45,318 bases of DNA from Thermococcus sp. Its GTDB lineage: Archaea; Methanobacteriota_B; Thermococci; Thermococcales; Thermococcaceae. Below, piece after piece: positions 16,822-25,024 of this stretch (position 1 is its first letter; each line of letters begins with the position of its first letter). The notes under the pieces were generated by a model that searched no databases, had not been told where the DNA came from, and saw only the letters and a program-made list of their open reading frames with translations. A program made the position numbers and the translations under genes. The stretch is taken from the NCBI RefSeq assembly GCF_015523185.1, contig NZ_WAKV01000065.1:1-45318 (forward strand). Reading direction: 5' to 3'.

Positions 16822-18001
16822 CCCTTATCTCGCGAAGGATTTCCCCAACGGTTAAAGGAACCCCACCTATCTTGTTGATTCCCCTTAGAAGAACGTCGTC
16901 GTTGATGAAGCGCTGAACTTCAAGAATCATCTGGCCGAGGTTCATCTCGGGGACTAGTATAGCCCTAACGCGCTTTCCTAGTTCCCTCATTCTCTCACCC
17001 GGGAACGGGTGGACTGTCTTCGGCACGAAGAGACCCACTTTGATGCCTTCCTCTCTGGCCTTGAGAACGGCTCCGAGAGCCGGACGAGCGGTTACGCCCC
17101 AGCTGACGACGAGGATTTCAGCGTCATCAATGAAGTGTTCCTCATATTTCTCATAAACGTCCCGGTTCTTCTCTATCTTCCTGTGTATTCTCCTAACTAG
17201 CCTGTCGTGGACTTCTGGGGTGTAAACGTCCCTCAAACCGTTCTCCTTGTGGGTCGAGCCCGTAACGTGGGTGAAGTAGCCGTGACCGAAGAGCGGCATA
17301 GGTGGGACTCCATCTCCGTGAGGGTCACCGAAGGGGAGTTTAGCTTCCTCCTCGTTGGCAGGAAGCTTACGATAGGTAATTTCCACTTCCTCAACGTCTG
17401 GAATCCTGACGAGTTCGCGCGTGTGAGCAAGAACACCGTCGAAGAGCATAACCACAGGTGTCCTGAGTCTCTCCGCTATATTAAAGGCCCTTATTGTTTC
17501 CCAGAACGCATCCTGCCCGCTGGTCGGTGAGACCGCTATAATCGGATGGTCACCGTGTGTTCCCCATCTGGCCTGGAAGAAGTCTCCCTGCGCTCCTTTC
17601 GTTGCCTGCCCAGTGCTTGGCCCGCTCCTCTGCACATCGACAAGAACAAGTGGCGTTTCAGTCATTACCGCATAACCAAGGTTCTCCTGCATGAGCGAAA
17701 AGCCCGGACCAGAGGTTGCGGTCATCACCTTGAGGCCAGTCCACGAGGCGCCTACCATGGCCGCTATGCTTCCAATCTCATCCTCCATCTGGAGGTAATA
17801 ACCTCCAAGCTTTGGAAGCTCCCTGGCCATCGTCTCGGCTATTTCGCTCGACGGTGTTATGGGATAACCAGCGTAGAAGCGACAGCCCGCGAAGATTGCG
17901 CCGTAAGCCACCGCTTCATTCCCCTGCATGAAGTAGTTGTCAGGTTTGTAGAGCTTTTTAATGAGCCTAATCTGCTCCGGCTCGTCGCCGCGGATTATCA
18001 T
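16805..18001 (-). CDS. korA: 2-oxoglutarate:ferredoxin oxidoreductase, alpha subunit
   Basis: A 398-residue alpha subunit with GNEAVAYGAIFAGCRFYAGY, PITPSSEIAETM, TATSGPGFSLMQEN and VDVQRSGPSTGQAT. It is 16 residues longer than its paralogue at 14300, mostly at the N-terminus. The start ATG at 18001 lies three bases after the delta gene's stop. It contains the partner copy of the 75-bp identical tract (17294-17368). Function: the substrate-binding half of the TPP enzyme, making acyl-CoA for the peptide-fermenting and biosynthetic metabolism of the cell. Confidence 0.9.
   Translation of the reverse strand: MIIRGDEPEQIRLIKKLYKPDNYFMQGNEAVAYGAIFAGCRFYAGYPITPSSEIAETMARELPKLGGYYLQMEDEIGSIAAMVGASWTGLKVMTATSGPGFSLMQENLGYAVMTETPLVLVDVQRSGPSTGQATKGAQGDFFQARWGTHGDHPIIAVSPTSGQDAFWETIRAFNIAERLRTPVVMLFDGVLAHTRELVRIPDVEEVEITYRKLPANEEEAKLPFGDPHGDGVPPMPLFGHGYFTHVTGSTHKENGLRDVYTPEVHDRLVRRIHRKIEKNRDVYEKYEEHFIDDAEILVVSWGVTARPALGAVLKAREEGIKVGLFVPKTVHPFPGERMRELGKRVRAILVPEMNLGQMILEVQRFINDDVLLRGINKIGGVPLTVGEILREIRGVAHA
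17294..17368. repeat. 75-bp perfect match to 14777-14851 (alpha-gene gene-conversion tract)
   Basis: Second copy of the identical tract, in korA. A shorter identical stretch of about 30 bases also occurs near 17663-17695 and 15147-15178. Confidence 0.85.
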
Positions 18002-18004
18002 GAG

Positions 18005-18274
18005 TCACCACCTTACCGCGATGGCGAAGTCCGGGCAGAGAAGTTCACAGAGCTTACACTTGACGCACTTCTCGGCGTGAACAGGTATCGGATAGTGAAC
18101 GCCCTTTTCACTGAGCTCCTTGCTCCACTCAAAGACCTTTCTCGGGCACATCTCGACGCAAATTCCACAACCCTTACATAGAAATGTATCAATGTCAATC
18201 TCAACGATTCCTTCCGCCTTTCCGACGACAAGATAGCCGTTCTTTTCGACAACGGTGTTCGCATTTTCCGCCAT
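18005..18274 (-). CDS. korD: 2-oxoglutarate:ferredoxin oxidoreductase, delta (ferredoxin-like) subunit
   Basis: An 89-residue protein with two [4Fe-4S] motifs, CKGCGICVEMCP and CVKCKLCELLCP, that carry electrons from the TPP centre to free ferredoxin. The start ATG 18274 follows GGGGTGAT; longer frames upstream run through the promoter. It is the first gene of the seven-gene operon. Only one delta subunit is present for the two alpha-beta-gamma sets, so it either belongs to the first complex alone or is shared. Confidence 0.92.
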   Translation of the reverse strand: MAENANTVVEKNGYLVVGKAEGIVEIDIDTFLCKGCGICVEMCPRKVFEWSKELSEKGVHYPIPVHAEKCVKCKLCELLCPDFAIAVRW

Positions 18275-18312
18275 CAATATCACCCCTCGACAGGGCCGTT
18301 TACGTTTGTCAA

Positions 18313-18347
18313 CATTTAAAGCTTTCGCGGATGGACATTGATGTCCA
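18313..18347 (-). promoter_or_regulatory. Promoter of the oxidoreductase operon with upstream palindrome
   Basis: On the minus strand a TATA box GCTTTAAATG (18322-18313) lies about 40 bases before korD. Just upstream is a perfect inverted repeat TGGACAT-TG-ATGTCCA (18332-18347), next to the BRE position. That spacing suits an activator or a regulator competing with TFB. Confidence 0.5.
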
Positions 18348-18419
18348 GAAAACATGCATTCGAACAGGACCGTGCATCAGAATAGAAATTTAGAAAAAAC
18401 TAATAAAAATTCGAAACGA

Positions 18420-19394
18420 TTACCAAGTCAAAAGTTGCCAGTCGAGGAGGCCGTTCTCGACGATGTAGCTCCACTCCTCCCTGCACTCCGGTTCGAGGTT
18501 TTTAAGGTAACTGAGGTCCTGCGTTGCCGAGAACTTCTTTATAGCCCTGCCAATAGTTCTGTCATAGTCGGTCAGGCAGTTATGGGGCCCCCTTGGTGAG
18601 CCAGCTCCGACGGGGTCGCTGAGGATTCTCTTGTCTGGAAAACGCTTCTTGGCCCATATGAGAACTTCAACCGCACTCCAGAGCCACGGCGGACGGTACT
18701 CCTTCTTCTCCCAGAGTCTCTCGTAGAGCGTTCCCTTCTGGATGTCGGTGATGTTTATTGAGAAAGTATCCGTATAGGGCTCAGCTTTGAGTATACTCTC
18801 CTTCGCGTCCCTTATCCCATCTCTCTCGCTCAGGAAGATTGGCTTGAGCAGGAGGTAGGTTTTCACCTTTGCCCCCGCCTTTCGAGTTATCTCCGATGCC
18901 CTGACGAAGTCCTCAAAGGTGTTGCCCTTGTTGATTGAAATCTCAGCGATATCGTCGTTCGCCGTTTCAAGGCCGATAGCGACCTCGAAGTGCTTGTCTG
19001 GAACTATCTCGGCCAGCTCTTTAACGGCATCGTACCTAACGAGTTCGCTCCTGCTCTCAATGACGATTTCCTCGACGTTTTCCATCTTTGAGAGAATCTC
19101 AAATATTTTCCTTCGGGTTTCTGGCTTAAGCTCGCCGTTGTCGAGGAAGGAACCTGAGGTGAACATCCTGACCGCGAAGGGCCCCTTCTTGCCCTCGATT
19201 TTTTTGAGGGCCTTGCGGACGTAGTCCACTATCGCATCTTGACTCCATTTTGTCTTAGGTGCAGAGGTCGGATAGGCACACATGTAGCAGGCCTTCCCTA
19301 TTCGAAAGCGGTAGCATCCTATCGTCGGCAGGATTATGAAGAGCGCCGTTCCCGGCTTTCCGGCCACGTTGTCCTCGCTTGTCCAGTACGTCAT
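18420..19394 (-). CDS. Radical SAM archaeosine biosynthesis protein RaSEA-like
   Basis: A 324-residue radical SAM protein whose cluster cysteines are spaced as in the TIGR01210 family: IGCYRFRIGKACYMCAYP (C-x8-C-x2-C). Further landmarks are TSGSFLDNGE, EVAIGLETANDDIAEISINKG and LKPIFLSE. In Thermococcus kodakarensis a protein of this family, RaSEA, works with archaeosine synthase to turn the lysine adduct of preQ0 in tRNA into archaeosine. ATG 19394 follows AGGTGAGAAG and there is a TATA box CTTTAAAAA near 19430. The gene stands alone upstream of the korD promoter. The QueD-type gene at 39060 acts early in the same pathway. Confidence 0.75.
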   Translation of the reverse strand: MTYWTSEDNVAGKPGTALFIILPTIGCYRFRIGKACYMCAYPTSAPKTKWSQDAIVDYVRKALKKIEGKKGPFAVRMFTSGSFLDNGELKPETRRKIFEILSKMENVEEIVIESRSELVRYDAVKELAEIVPDKHFEVAIGLETANDDIAEISINKGNTFEDFVRASEITRKAGAKVKTYLLLKPIFLSERDGIRDAKESILKAEPYTDTFSINITDIQKGTLYERLWEKKEYRPPWLWSAVEVLIWAKKRFPDKRILSDPVGAGSPRGPHNCLTDYDRTIGRAIKKFSATQDLSYLKNLEPECREEWSYIVENGLLDWQLLTW

Positions 19395-19618
19395 CTTCTC
19401 ACCTGAGGGTCGCTTGTGGACAGGGTTTTTAAAGATGTGTGCTTAGAGAAGCTATTTATATCTGGTGACCAAAAGCTAAATGGTGGGAGATGGTGAGAGA
19501 ACGGACGTTTAAAGAACTGAAAGAGCGGTGGGGGTTGAGCGGGGAGTTACAATCCGGAGTGAAGTTAGTATATAGTGTTTTGGAGATACCTAAAAGTAAA
19601 GAGGGTGAAGAAGTAAAT

Positions 19619-20395
19619 ATGAGAATCCTCCTAACGAATGACGACGGCATCTACTCCAACGGCCTGCGCGCAGCTGTAAAGGCCCTGAGCGAGCTCGGCG
19701 AGGTTTATGTCGTTGCGCCACTCTTCCAGAGGAGTGCAAGCGGAAGGGCTATGACCCTTCACCGGCCGATACGGGCAAAGCGTGTGAACGTTCCGGGGGC
19801 AAAGGTAGCTTACGGCATAGACGGGACTCCAACAGACTGCGTTATCTTTGCTATAGCGCGCTTTGGGAAGTTTAACTTGGCTGTCAGCGGGATAAACCTC
19901 GGAGAAAACCTGAGCACAGAAATAACGGTCTCAGGGACTGCTTCAGCCGCCATAGAAGCCTCTACCCACGGAATCCCGAGTATAGCAATAAGCCTTGAAG
20001 TTGAATGGAAGAAGACCCTCAGCGAGGGGGAGGGAATAGACTTCTCGGTTTCGGCCCATTTTCTCAAGAGGATAGCCCAAGCGATACTTGAGAGGGGTCT
20101 TCCCTCCGGGGTGGACATGCTCAACGTTAACGTTCCGAGCGATGCAACGGAGAGGACCGAGATAGCCATAACGAGGCTCGCAAGAAAGCGATACTGCCCG
20201 ACCATAGAGGAGAGGATTGACCCGAGGGGACATCCTTACTACTGGATTGTGGGGAGAAGAAAGACTGAATTCGAGCCGGGAACCGATGCCTACGCCCTGA
20301 AAGTGGAGAGAAAGGTCAGTGTAACACCGATAAACATAGACATGACGGCGAGGGTGGATTTTGACTTGGTTAGGGAAACCTTAGGAGGGCAGTGA
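19619..20395 (+). CDS. surE: 5'/3'-nucleotidase SurE
   Basis: A 258-residue SurE family phosphatase. The metal and active-site signature MRILLTNDDGIYSNGL is at the very N-terminus, followed by APLFQRSASGRAMT, GTPTDCV and SGINLGENLSTEITVSGTASAA. It dephosphorylates nucleoside monophosphates and some other phosphate esters with a divalent metal. ATG 19619 gives the normal N-terminus; the frame upstream encodes 43 codons without homologous pattern and is preceded by a TATA-like TAGTATATAG at about 19566. It is convergent with ftsY, with 75 bases between stops. Confidence 0.93.
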   Translation: MRILLTNDDGIYSNGLRAAVKALSELGEVYVVAPLFQRSASGRAMTLHRPIRAKRVNVPGAKVAYGIDGTPTDCVIFAIARFGKFNLAVSGINLGENLSTEITVSGTASAAIEASTHGIPSIAISLEVEWKKTLSEGEGIDFSVSAHFLKRIAQAILERGLPSGVDMLNVNVPSDATERTEIAITRLARKRYCPTIEERIDPRGHPYYWIVGRRKTEFEPGTDAYALKVERKVSVTPINIDMTARVDFDLVRETLGGQ

Positions 20396-20470
20396 TTGCC
20401 TAATCTAAAAACAAGAGCTAAAAACGAGCGTTGGGCCCGGATAAAGCTGAAGGAAGAATAAGAACACAAC

Positions 20471-21457
20471 TCACTCTTCCCCGAAAATCCTCTCCACGAA
20501 CCACTTCTCGTCGAAGAGCTTCAAATCATCGTAGCCCTGTCCGACGCCAACGAAGAGTATCGGCGCACCGATGGCGTGGCTTATGCTCAGGGCAGCCCCA
20601 CCTCTGGCGTCTGCATCGAGCTTCGTCAAAATCACTCCGTCTATCTTAACAGCTTCATTGAACTGCTTGGCCTGCTCAACAACCGCGTTTCCGCTCAGAC
20701 TGTCACCAACAAAGATAACTAGGTCAGGCTTCGTGACGCGGACTATCTTCTTCATCTCGTCCATGAGGTTCCTGTTGAGCTCGTTCCTCCCGGCGGTATC
20801 AACGAGGACCACATCAACGCCCCTCGCCTTCGCGTGCTGTATGGCATCGTAGGCTACCGCCGCCGGGTCGGCCCCGTAGTCGTGCTTGATGACCTTAACA
20901 CCGACGCGCTTCGCGTGCTCTTCCAGCTGTTCTATGGCTCCAGCCCTGAAGGTGTCGCTTGCCGCTACGACAACGCTTAACCCGTTCTTCTTCAGCCAGT
21001 GGGCGAGCTTTGCTATTGTCGTTGTCTTCCCCGAGCCGTTGAAACCGACAAAGACTATAACAAAGGGCTTCTCCTCTTTAGAGCGAATCATCTCCAAGAG
21101 GTCGAGCTTTTTCTCGGGAGTTAGAATTTCAAGTATCACTTCCCTGAGGGCGTTTTCTATAAGCTCGGCCTTGTTAGTGCCGATGCGAACCTTCTTTCCA
21201 ACAAGCTTTTCTTTGATTTTCTCCCTGAGTACTTCAACGGTCTCAAGGGCAACATCTGCCTCAAGGAGTTCAAGCTCAAGCTCATCCAGGGCATCTTCAA
21301 CGTCTTTCTCCTTAATCTCAACTTGGAGAAGCCTCTCAATGATACCCGGCTTTTTCTCAGTTTCAACTTTCTTCTCGACCTCTTTCTCCTCTTTCTCAAT
21401 CTTCTCTTCGACCTGTCTGGTGAACTTCCTGAGCTTTTCCCTGAGCTTTCCGAACAT
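20471..21457 (-). CDS. ftsY: Signal recognition particle receptor FtsY
   Basis: A 328-residue SRP GTPase that receives ribosome-nascent-chain complexes at the membrane. The N-terminal ~50 residues are a charged helix ([15 protein letters not shown]), then the four-helix N domain, then the G domain with the P-loop at 138-146 ([10 protein letters not shown]), the [15 protein letters not shown] and DTAGRNELN switch segments and [17 protein letters not shown] 21457 follows GGGTGAGAGC; a TATA box (CTTTTTATATG) lies about 30 bases upstream. Close relative of Ffh but with the FtsY-type acidic N-terminus. Confidence 0.95.
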   Translation of the reverse strand: MFGKLREKLRKFTRQVEEKIEKEEKEVEKKVETEKKPGIIERLLQVEIKEKDVEDALDELELELLEADVALETVEVLREKIKEKLVGKKVRIGTNKAELIENALREVILEILTPEKKLDLLEMIRSKEEKPFVIVFVGFNGSGKTTTIAKLAHWLKKNGLSVVVAASDTFRAGAIEQLEEHAKRVGVKVIKHDYGADPAAVAYDAIQHAKARGVDVVLVDTAGRNELNRNLMDEMKKIVRVTKPDLVIFVGDSLSGNAVVEQAKQFNEAVKIDGVILTKLDADARGGAALSISHAIGAPILFVGVGQGYDDLKLFDEKWFVERIFGEE

Positions 21458-21519
21458 GCTCTCACCCGGAGAAGAGAGGGAGAAGGCATATAAAAAGCCC
21501 TCGGCGATAGCTGGTGTCA

Positions 21520-21999
21520 TCACCACTCAGACCCGAAGCCACTCGTCATCGGGTGCCTTATGTAGGTCTTCCTCTCAACAACCCGACCGTTTTCGAGCTT
21601 ATAAACGTTCAAAATCTCTACCCCTACAGTTTCTCTCCTGTAGGCTATGAGATAGTCAAGGTAGTTCCTGAGTCTGTACCTGACTATCGAATCTCCAACG
21701 TAGCGCTCCTCGTAGAGCAGGACAAGCTTTCCCTCTTCGCGTTTGAGTCCAAGCCAGTGGAGAAGCTTCTCCCGCTCGACACCTCTTCTGGCCAGTGGAT
21801 TTACGATGAGATAAACCGGAAAGTCCGCCCGGAAGGGATTTCCAACGTAGACTTCACCCCCAACTGAGAAAGGAAGCCCTTCAGCTAGGGCCTTCCCCTT
21901 CCGCTTTACCCACGACTGGAGGTAAATCCTAGCTATCTTCTTACTCCCACCTGAGACCATCACAATGCCTGAGTCAAGGTTGAGTATCTCCCTCAGCAT
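21520..21999 (-). CDS. Hypothetical protein (Thermococcales type)
   Basis: A 159-residue cytosolic protein with mixed alpha/beta composition. An internal stretch reads [39 protein letters not shown], then a basic, Tyr-rich segment ([17 protein letters not shown]) and a C-terminal strand with a histidine (YIRHP). There is no signal peptide, membrane span or cysteine. A TATA-like AATAATTTAACC lies about 30 bases before ATG 21999, so the messenger is leaderless or nearly so. It lies upstream of ftsY on the same strand and is divergent from the BMP lipoprotein gene. No family recognised. Confidence 0.65.
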   Translation of the reverse strand: MLREILNLDSGIVMVSGGSKKIARIYLQSWVKRKGKALAEGLPFSVGGEVYVGNPFRADFPVYLIVNPLARRGVEREKLLHWLGLKREEGKLVLLYEERYVGDSIVRYRLRNYLDYLIAYRRETVGVEILNVYKLENGRVVERKTYIRHPMTSGFGSEW

Positions 22000-22129
22000 A
22001 CGCTTCCTTTTAACTTTTGTGTCCGGGTTAAATTATTTTCGTCCGTTTGGATACAGGTGGACACCGCAAAGTATTTATCGGAGCCCTGATGAATAAACCT
22101 TTACAAAATAACATGAGGTGTGTTAGGCT

Positions 22130-23440
22130 ATGCGAAAGCTATTCGGTTTGTTGTTGGTGGGCCTTATGGCCCTTAGCGTCGTGGCCAGCGGCTGTATCAG
22201 CGGTGGTGGAACTTCGACAGGAACTGCAACCAACGTGCCCACAAAGATAAACATCCTCTACACCTACACCGGTTCCTTCGGTGACCCCGCTAAGGGTAAG
22301 CAGGCCGCGCAGGCCCAGCTTCAGCAGGGTGCCTGGGTCATCTACCAGGTCGCAGGCGGAACTGGTCTCGGTGTCTTCGAGGCTGTCGGCGACTACTTGA
22401 AGGCTCACAACAAGAAGATGGGCCCACCGTTTGCAATAGGCGTTGACTCTGCCCAGGACTGGATTAAGCCCGGTGTTATAATAGCGAGCATGATGAAGCG
22501 CGTTGACGTCGGTGTTTACAACGCCGTCAAGCAGGCTGAGGAGAATCAGTTCAGAGGCGGTGTTGTCGAGCTCGGCCTTAAGGAGGGCGGCGTTAAGCTC
22601 TCAACGATAGAGGACGTTAAAGCAATGTTCGACTCCCTCCCGCCCGATGTAAGGGAGAAGAAGCTCAAAGACCTCGGATTTGAGAACGAGGACCAGCTCA
22701 TCCAGTTCCTCGAGCAGACCAGGAAGGAGGTTCCGGACTGGATTTGGCAGGCGGTTGACCAGCTCCAGAAGCAGATAATCAACGGCCAGATAATCGTCCC
22801 GAAGGCGACCTCCAAGGACCAGATTGAGCTCCTCAGGAAAGCCCAGAACTGGACTGTTATGGAGCAGTACGCCAAGGAGTGGGCCGCCAAGGAGCCAAAG
22901 CCAGAAACCTACTTCAACAAGACCCTCAACGAGAGGAAGAACACCAAGAAGATAGCCATCGTCTACGACGTCGGCGGCAGGGGTGACCTGAGCTTCAACG
23001 ACATGGCCTACATGGGCGCCGAGAGGGCCGTTAAGGAGTTCGGCCTTCAGCTCACCGAGATTCAGAGCAACAGCGAGAACGACTACCTCCCGAACCTCAG
23101 GAGCCTCGCCAAGACCGGGGAGTACGATATAATAATTGCCGTCGGATTTATGATGACCAACGCTGTCAAGCAGGTCGCCAAGGAGTATCCAAAGCAGAGG
23201 TTCGTCCTCATTGACGGTTACGACCCCAACATGCCACACAACGTCCAGATGGTCCTCTTCAAGGAGAACGAGGGTTCAGCCCTTGCAGGCGCTCTCGCGG
23301 CCCTTATAGCACTCAACGACCACAAGGACACAATAGGCATCGTCCTCGGTATGGAGATTCCGGTTCTCTATAAGTTTGAGGGTGGCTATCGCTTCGGTGC
23401 CTACTGGGCCCTCGACTACTACAAGAACCACAAGCAGTGA
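22130..23440 (+). CDS. BMP-family nucleoside-binding lipoprotein, circularly permuted
   Basis: A 436-residue lipoprotein: signal peptide ending in the lipobox VASGC (Cys22), a Gly/Thr linker, then the parts of a PnrA/BMP domain in swapped order. Residues 40-160 are the second half of the family domain (YTYTGSFGDPAKGK, YQVAGGTGLGVFEA, IGVDSAQDW). Residues 161-272 are a helical region normally found at the C-terminus. Residues 274-435 are the first half (IAIVYDVGGRGDLSFND, DIIIAVGF, LAGALAALIA, GYRFGAYWALDYYKN). In the Pfam Bmp family the order is first half then second. Directly followed by ATPase and two permeases, so the ligand is probably a nucleoside. ATG 22130 follows GAGGTG; TATA near 22070. 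Confidence 0.85.
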   Translation: MRKLFGLLLVGLMALSVVASGCISGGGTSTGTATNVPTKINILYTYTGSFGDPAKGKQAAQAQLQQGAWVIYQVAGGTGLGVFEAVGDYLKAHNKKMGPPFAIGVDSAQDWIKPGVIIASMMKRVDVGVYNAVKQAEENQFRGGVVELGLKEGGVKLSTIEDVKAMFDSLPPDVREKKLKDLGFENEDQLIQFLEQTRKEVPDWIWQAVDQLQKQIINGQIIVPKATSKDQIELLRKAQNWTVMEQYAKEWAAKEPKPETYFNKTLNERKNTKKIAIVYDVGGRGDLSFNDMAYMGAERAVKEFGLQLTEIQSNSENDYLPNLRSLAKTGEYDIIIAVGFMMTNAVKQVAKEYPKQRFVLIDGYDPNMPHNVQMVLFKENEGSALAGALAALIALNDHKDTIGIVLGMEIPVLYKFEGGYRFGAYWALDYYKNHKQ

Positions 23441-23475
23441 TTTTTCTTCTCCTTTTGTTTTCCTTTTGAGTTTTG
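23441..23475 (+). terminator. T-rich spacer after the binding-protein gene
   Basis: The spacer between the lipoprotein and ATPase genes is a series of T-runs (TTTTTCTTCTCCTTTTG) typical of archaeal intrinsic termination. Partial termination here would give more binding protein than transporter. Confidence 0.45.
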
Positions 23476-23488
23476 GAGGTGATTGAAA

Positions 23489-25024
23489 ATGGAGGAGCAA
23501 ACTCCAGTGCTCGAGATGAGAGACATTGTTAAGGTTTATCCTGACGGCACAAAGGCCCTCAAAGGGGTCACCATCAAAGTTTACGAGGGCGAAATACTCG
23601 GCCTTCTCGGCGAGAACGGTGCCGGAAAAACAACCCTCATGAAAATCCTCTTCGGAATGCTCAAACCGACAAAGGGCAAAATCTTTCTTAGGGGAAAGGA
23701 AGTTCGCTTTAAGAGTCCAGCCGATGCTATAGCGAATGGCATTGGAATGGTACACCAGCATTTCACCCTCGTTGAGGTCTTCAACGCCCTTGAGAACATC
23801 ATTCTCGGAATGGAAGGTCATGGCTTGCTCTCGAAGATTGACGTTGAAAGTGCGAGAAAGAAGCTCCAGAAGCTCATGGGCGAGCTGAACTTTCAGGTTC
23901 CGCTGGACGTTCCAGTTGAAAACCTTCCCGTCGGAATCCAGCAGAGAATTGAAATTTTAAAGATGCTATATCGTGATGTTAATATTCTGATTCTCGACGA
24001 ACCTACGGCGGTTCTTACCCCAATAGAGGTCAGGGAACTCTTTGCAGTCTTGAAAAAGCTCAAAGAACAGGGAAAGACGATAATCTTCATCAGTCACAAG
24101 CTCAACGAAGTTATGGAGATAACGGACAGAGTTACGGTCATAAGGAAAGGAGAAGTCGTCGGAACCGTCAAGACTAGCGAGGCAACACCCCAACTCCTCG
24201 CGAGGATGATGGTGGGAAGGGACGTCGTTCTTAGAATTGAAAAGCCCCCAAAAGAGCCGGGGGATGTTGTGTTTAGAGTTGAGAATCTCTGGGTGAAAGG
24301 GGACAGGGGCGAGGAAGCCGTTAGGGGACTTACCTTTGAGGTTCACGCTGGAGAGATTTTTGGTATAGCCGGTGTTGAGGGCAACGGTCAGAGCGAGCTG
24401 ATAGAAGCCATAGCAGGATTGAGAAAGATAGAAAAAGGCAAGGTTTACCTCAAGGACGTTGACATCACCGGCAAAAAACCCAGAGAGCTCTACGACATGG
24501 GAATGGCCCACATTCCAGAGGATAGAACCCACATGGGATTAATTCTAGAAATGACAGTAACTGAGAACTCCATCCTTGGAATGCACTGGAGGAAGGAGTT
24601 CTCGAAAGGTTTTCTACTCGACTGGAATAGGGCAGAAGAACACGCGAAAAGACTAATTGAGGAGTTTGAAGTCAGCGCTCCGGGAACCAAGGCACCCGTT
24701 AAAAGCCTGAGCGGCGGAAACCAGCAGAAGCTCATCGTCGCTAGGGAAGTCAGCAAAAGGCCGGAGTTCATAATAGCGGCACAGCCAACGCGTGGTGTTG
24801 ACGTTGCCTCGACGGAGTACATAAGAAACTACTTAGTTAAGCTGAGAAACGAGGACAAAGCAGTTCTTCTTGTCTCTGCGGACCTCGATGAGGTTCTCCA
24901 GCTCAGTGACAGAATGGCCATAATGTACGAAGGCCAGTTCATGGGCATAGTGAAACCCAATGAAGTTACTGAAGAACAGATTGGACTCATGATGGGAGGT
25001 GTTAAAGTTGAGCTTCAAAAATGA
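23489..25024 (+). CDS. Nucleoside-type ABC importer ATPase (double NBD, YufO/NupO type)
   Basis: A 511-residue ATPase with two nucleotide-binding domains in one chain. The first has Walker A GENGAGKTTL, a signature replaced by VGIQQRIEI and Walker B ILILDEPTAVLTP. The second has a degenerate Walker A (GVEGNGQSEL), an intact signature LSGGNQQK and a Walker B ending AAQPTRGVD, without the usual catalytic glutamate. Such asymmetry is common in the sugar/nucleoside CUT2-like importers. ATG 23489 follows GGAGGTGAT. It powers the two permeases downstream. Confidence 0.93.
   Translation: MEEQTPVLEMRDIVKVYPDGTKALKGVTIKVYEGEILGLLGENGAGKTTLMKILFGMLKPTKGKIFLRGKEVRFKSPADAIANGIGMVHQHFTLVEVFNALENIILGMEGHGLLSKIDVESARKKLQKLMGELNFQVPLDVPVENLPVGIQQRIEILKMLYRDVNILILDEPTAVLTPIEVRELFAVLKKLKEQGKTIIFISHKLNEVMEITDRVTVIRKGEVVGTVKTSEATPQLLARMMVGRDVVLRIEKPPKEPGDVVFRVENLWVKGDRGEEAVRGLTFEVHAGEIFGIAGVEGNGQSELIEAIAGLRKIEKGKVYLKDVDITGKKPRELYDMGMAHIPEDRTHMGLILEMTVTENSILGMHWRKEFSKGFLLDWNRAEEHAKRLIEEFEVSAPGTKAPVKSLSGGNQQKLIVAREVSKRPEFIIAAQPTRGVDVASTEYIRNYLVKLRNEDKAVLLVSADLDEVLQLSDRMAIMYEGQFMGIVKPNEVTEEQIGLMMGGVKVELQK

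Noticed and set aside
22018-22064. GTGTCC...GGACAC pair upstream of the BMP gene as an operator
   Set aside because: Arms are only six bases and 35 bases apart; expected by chance.
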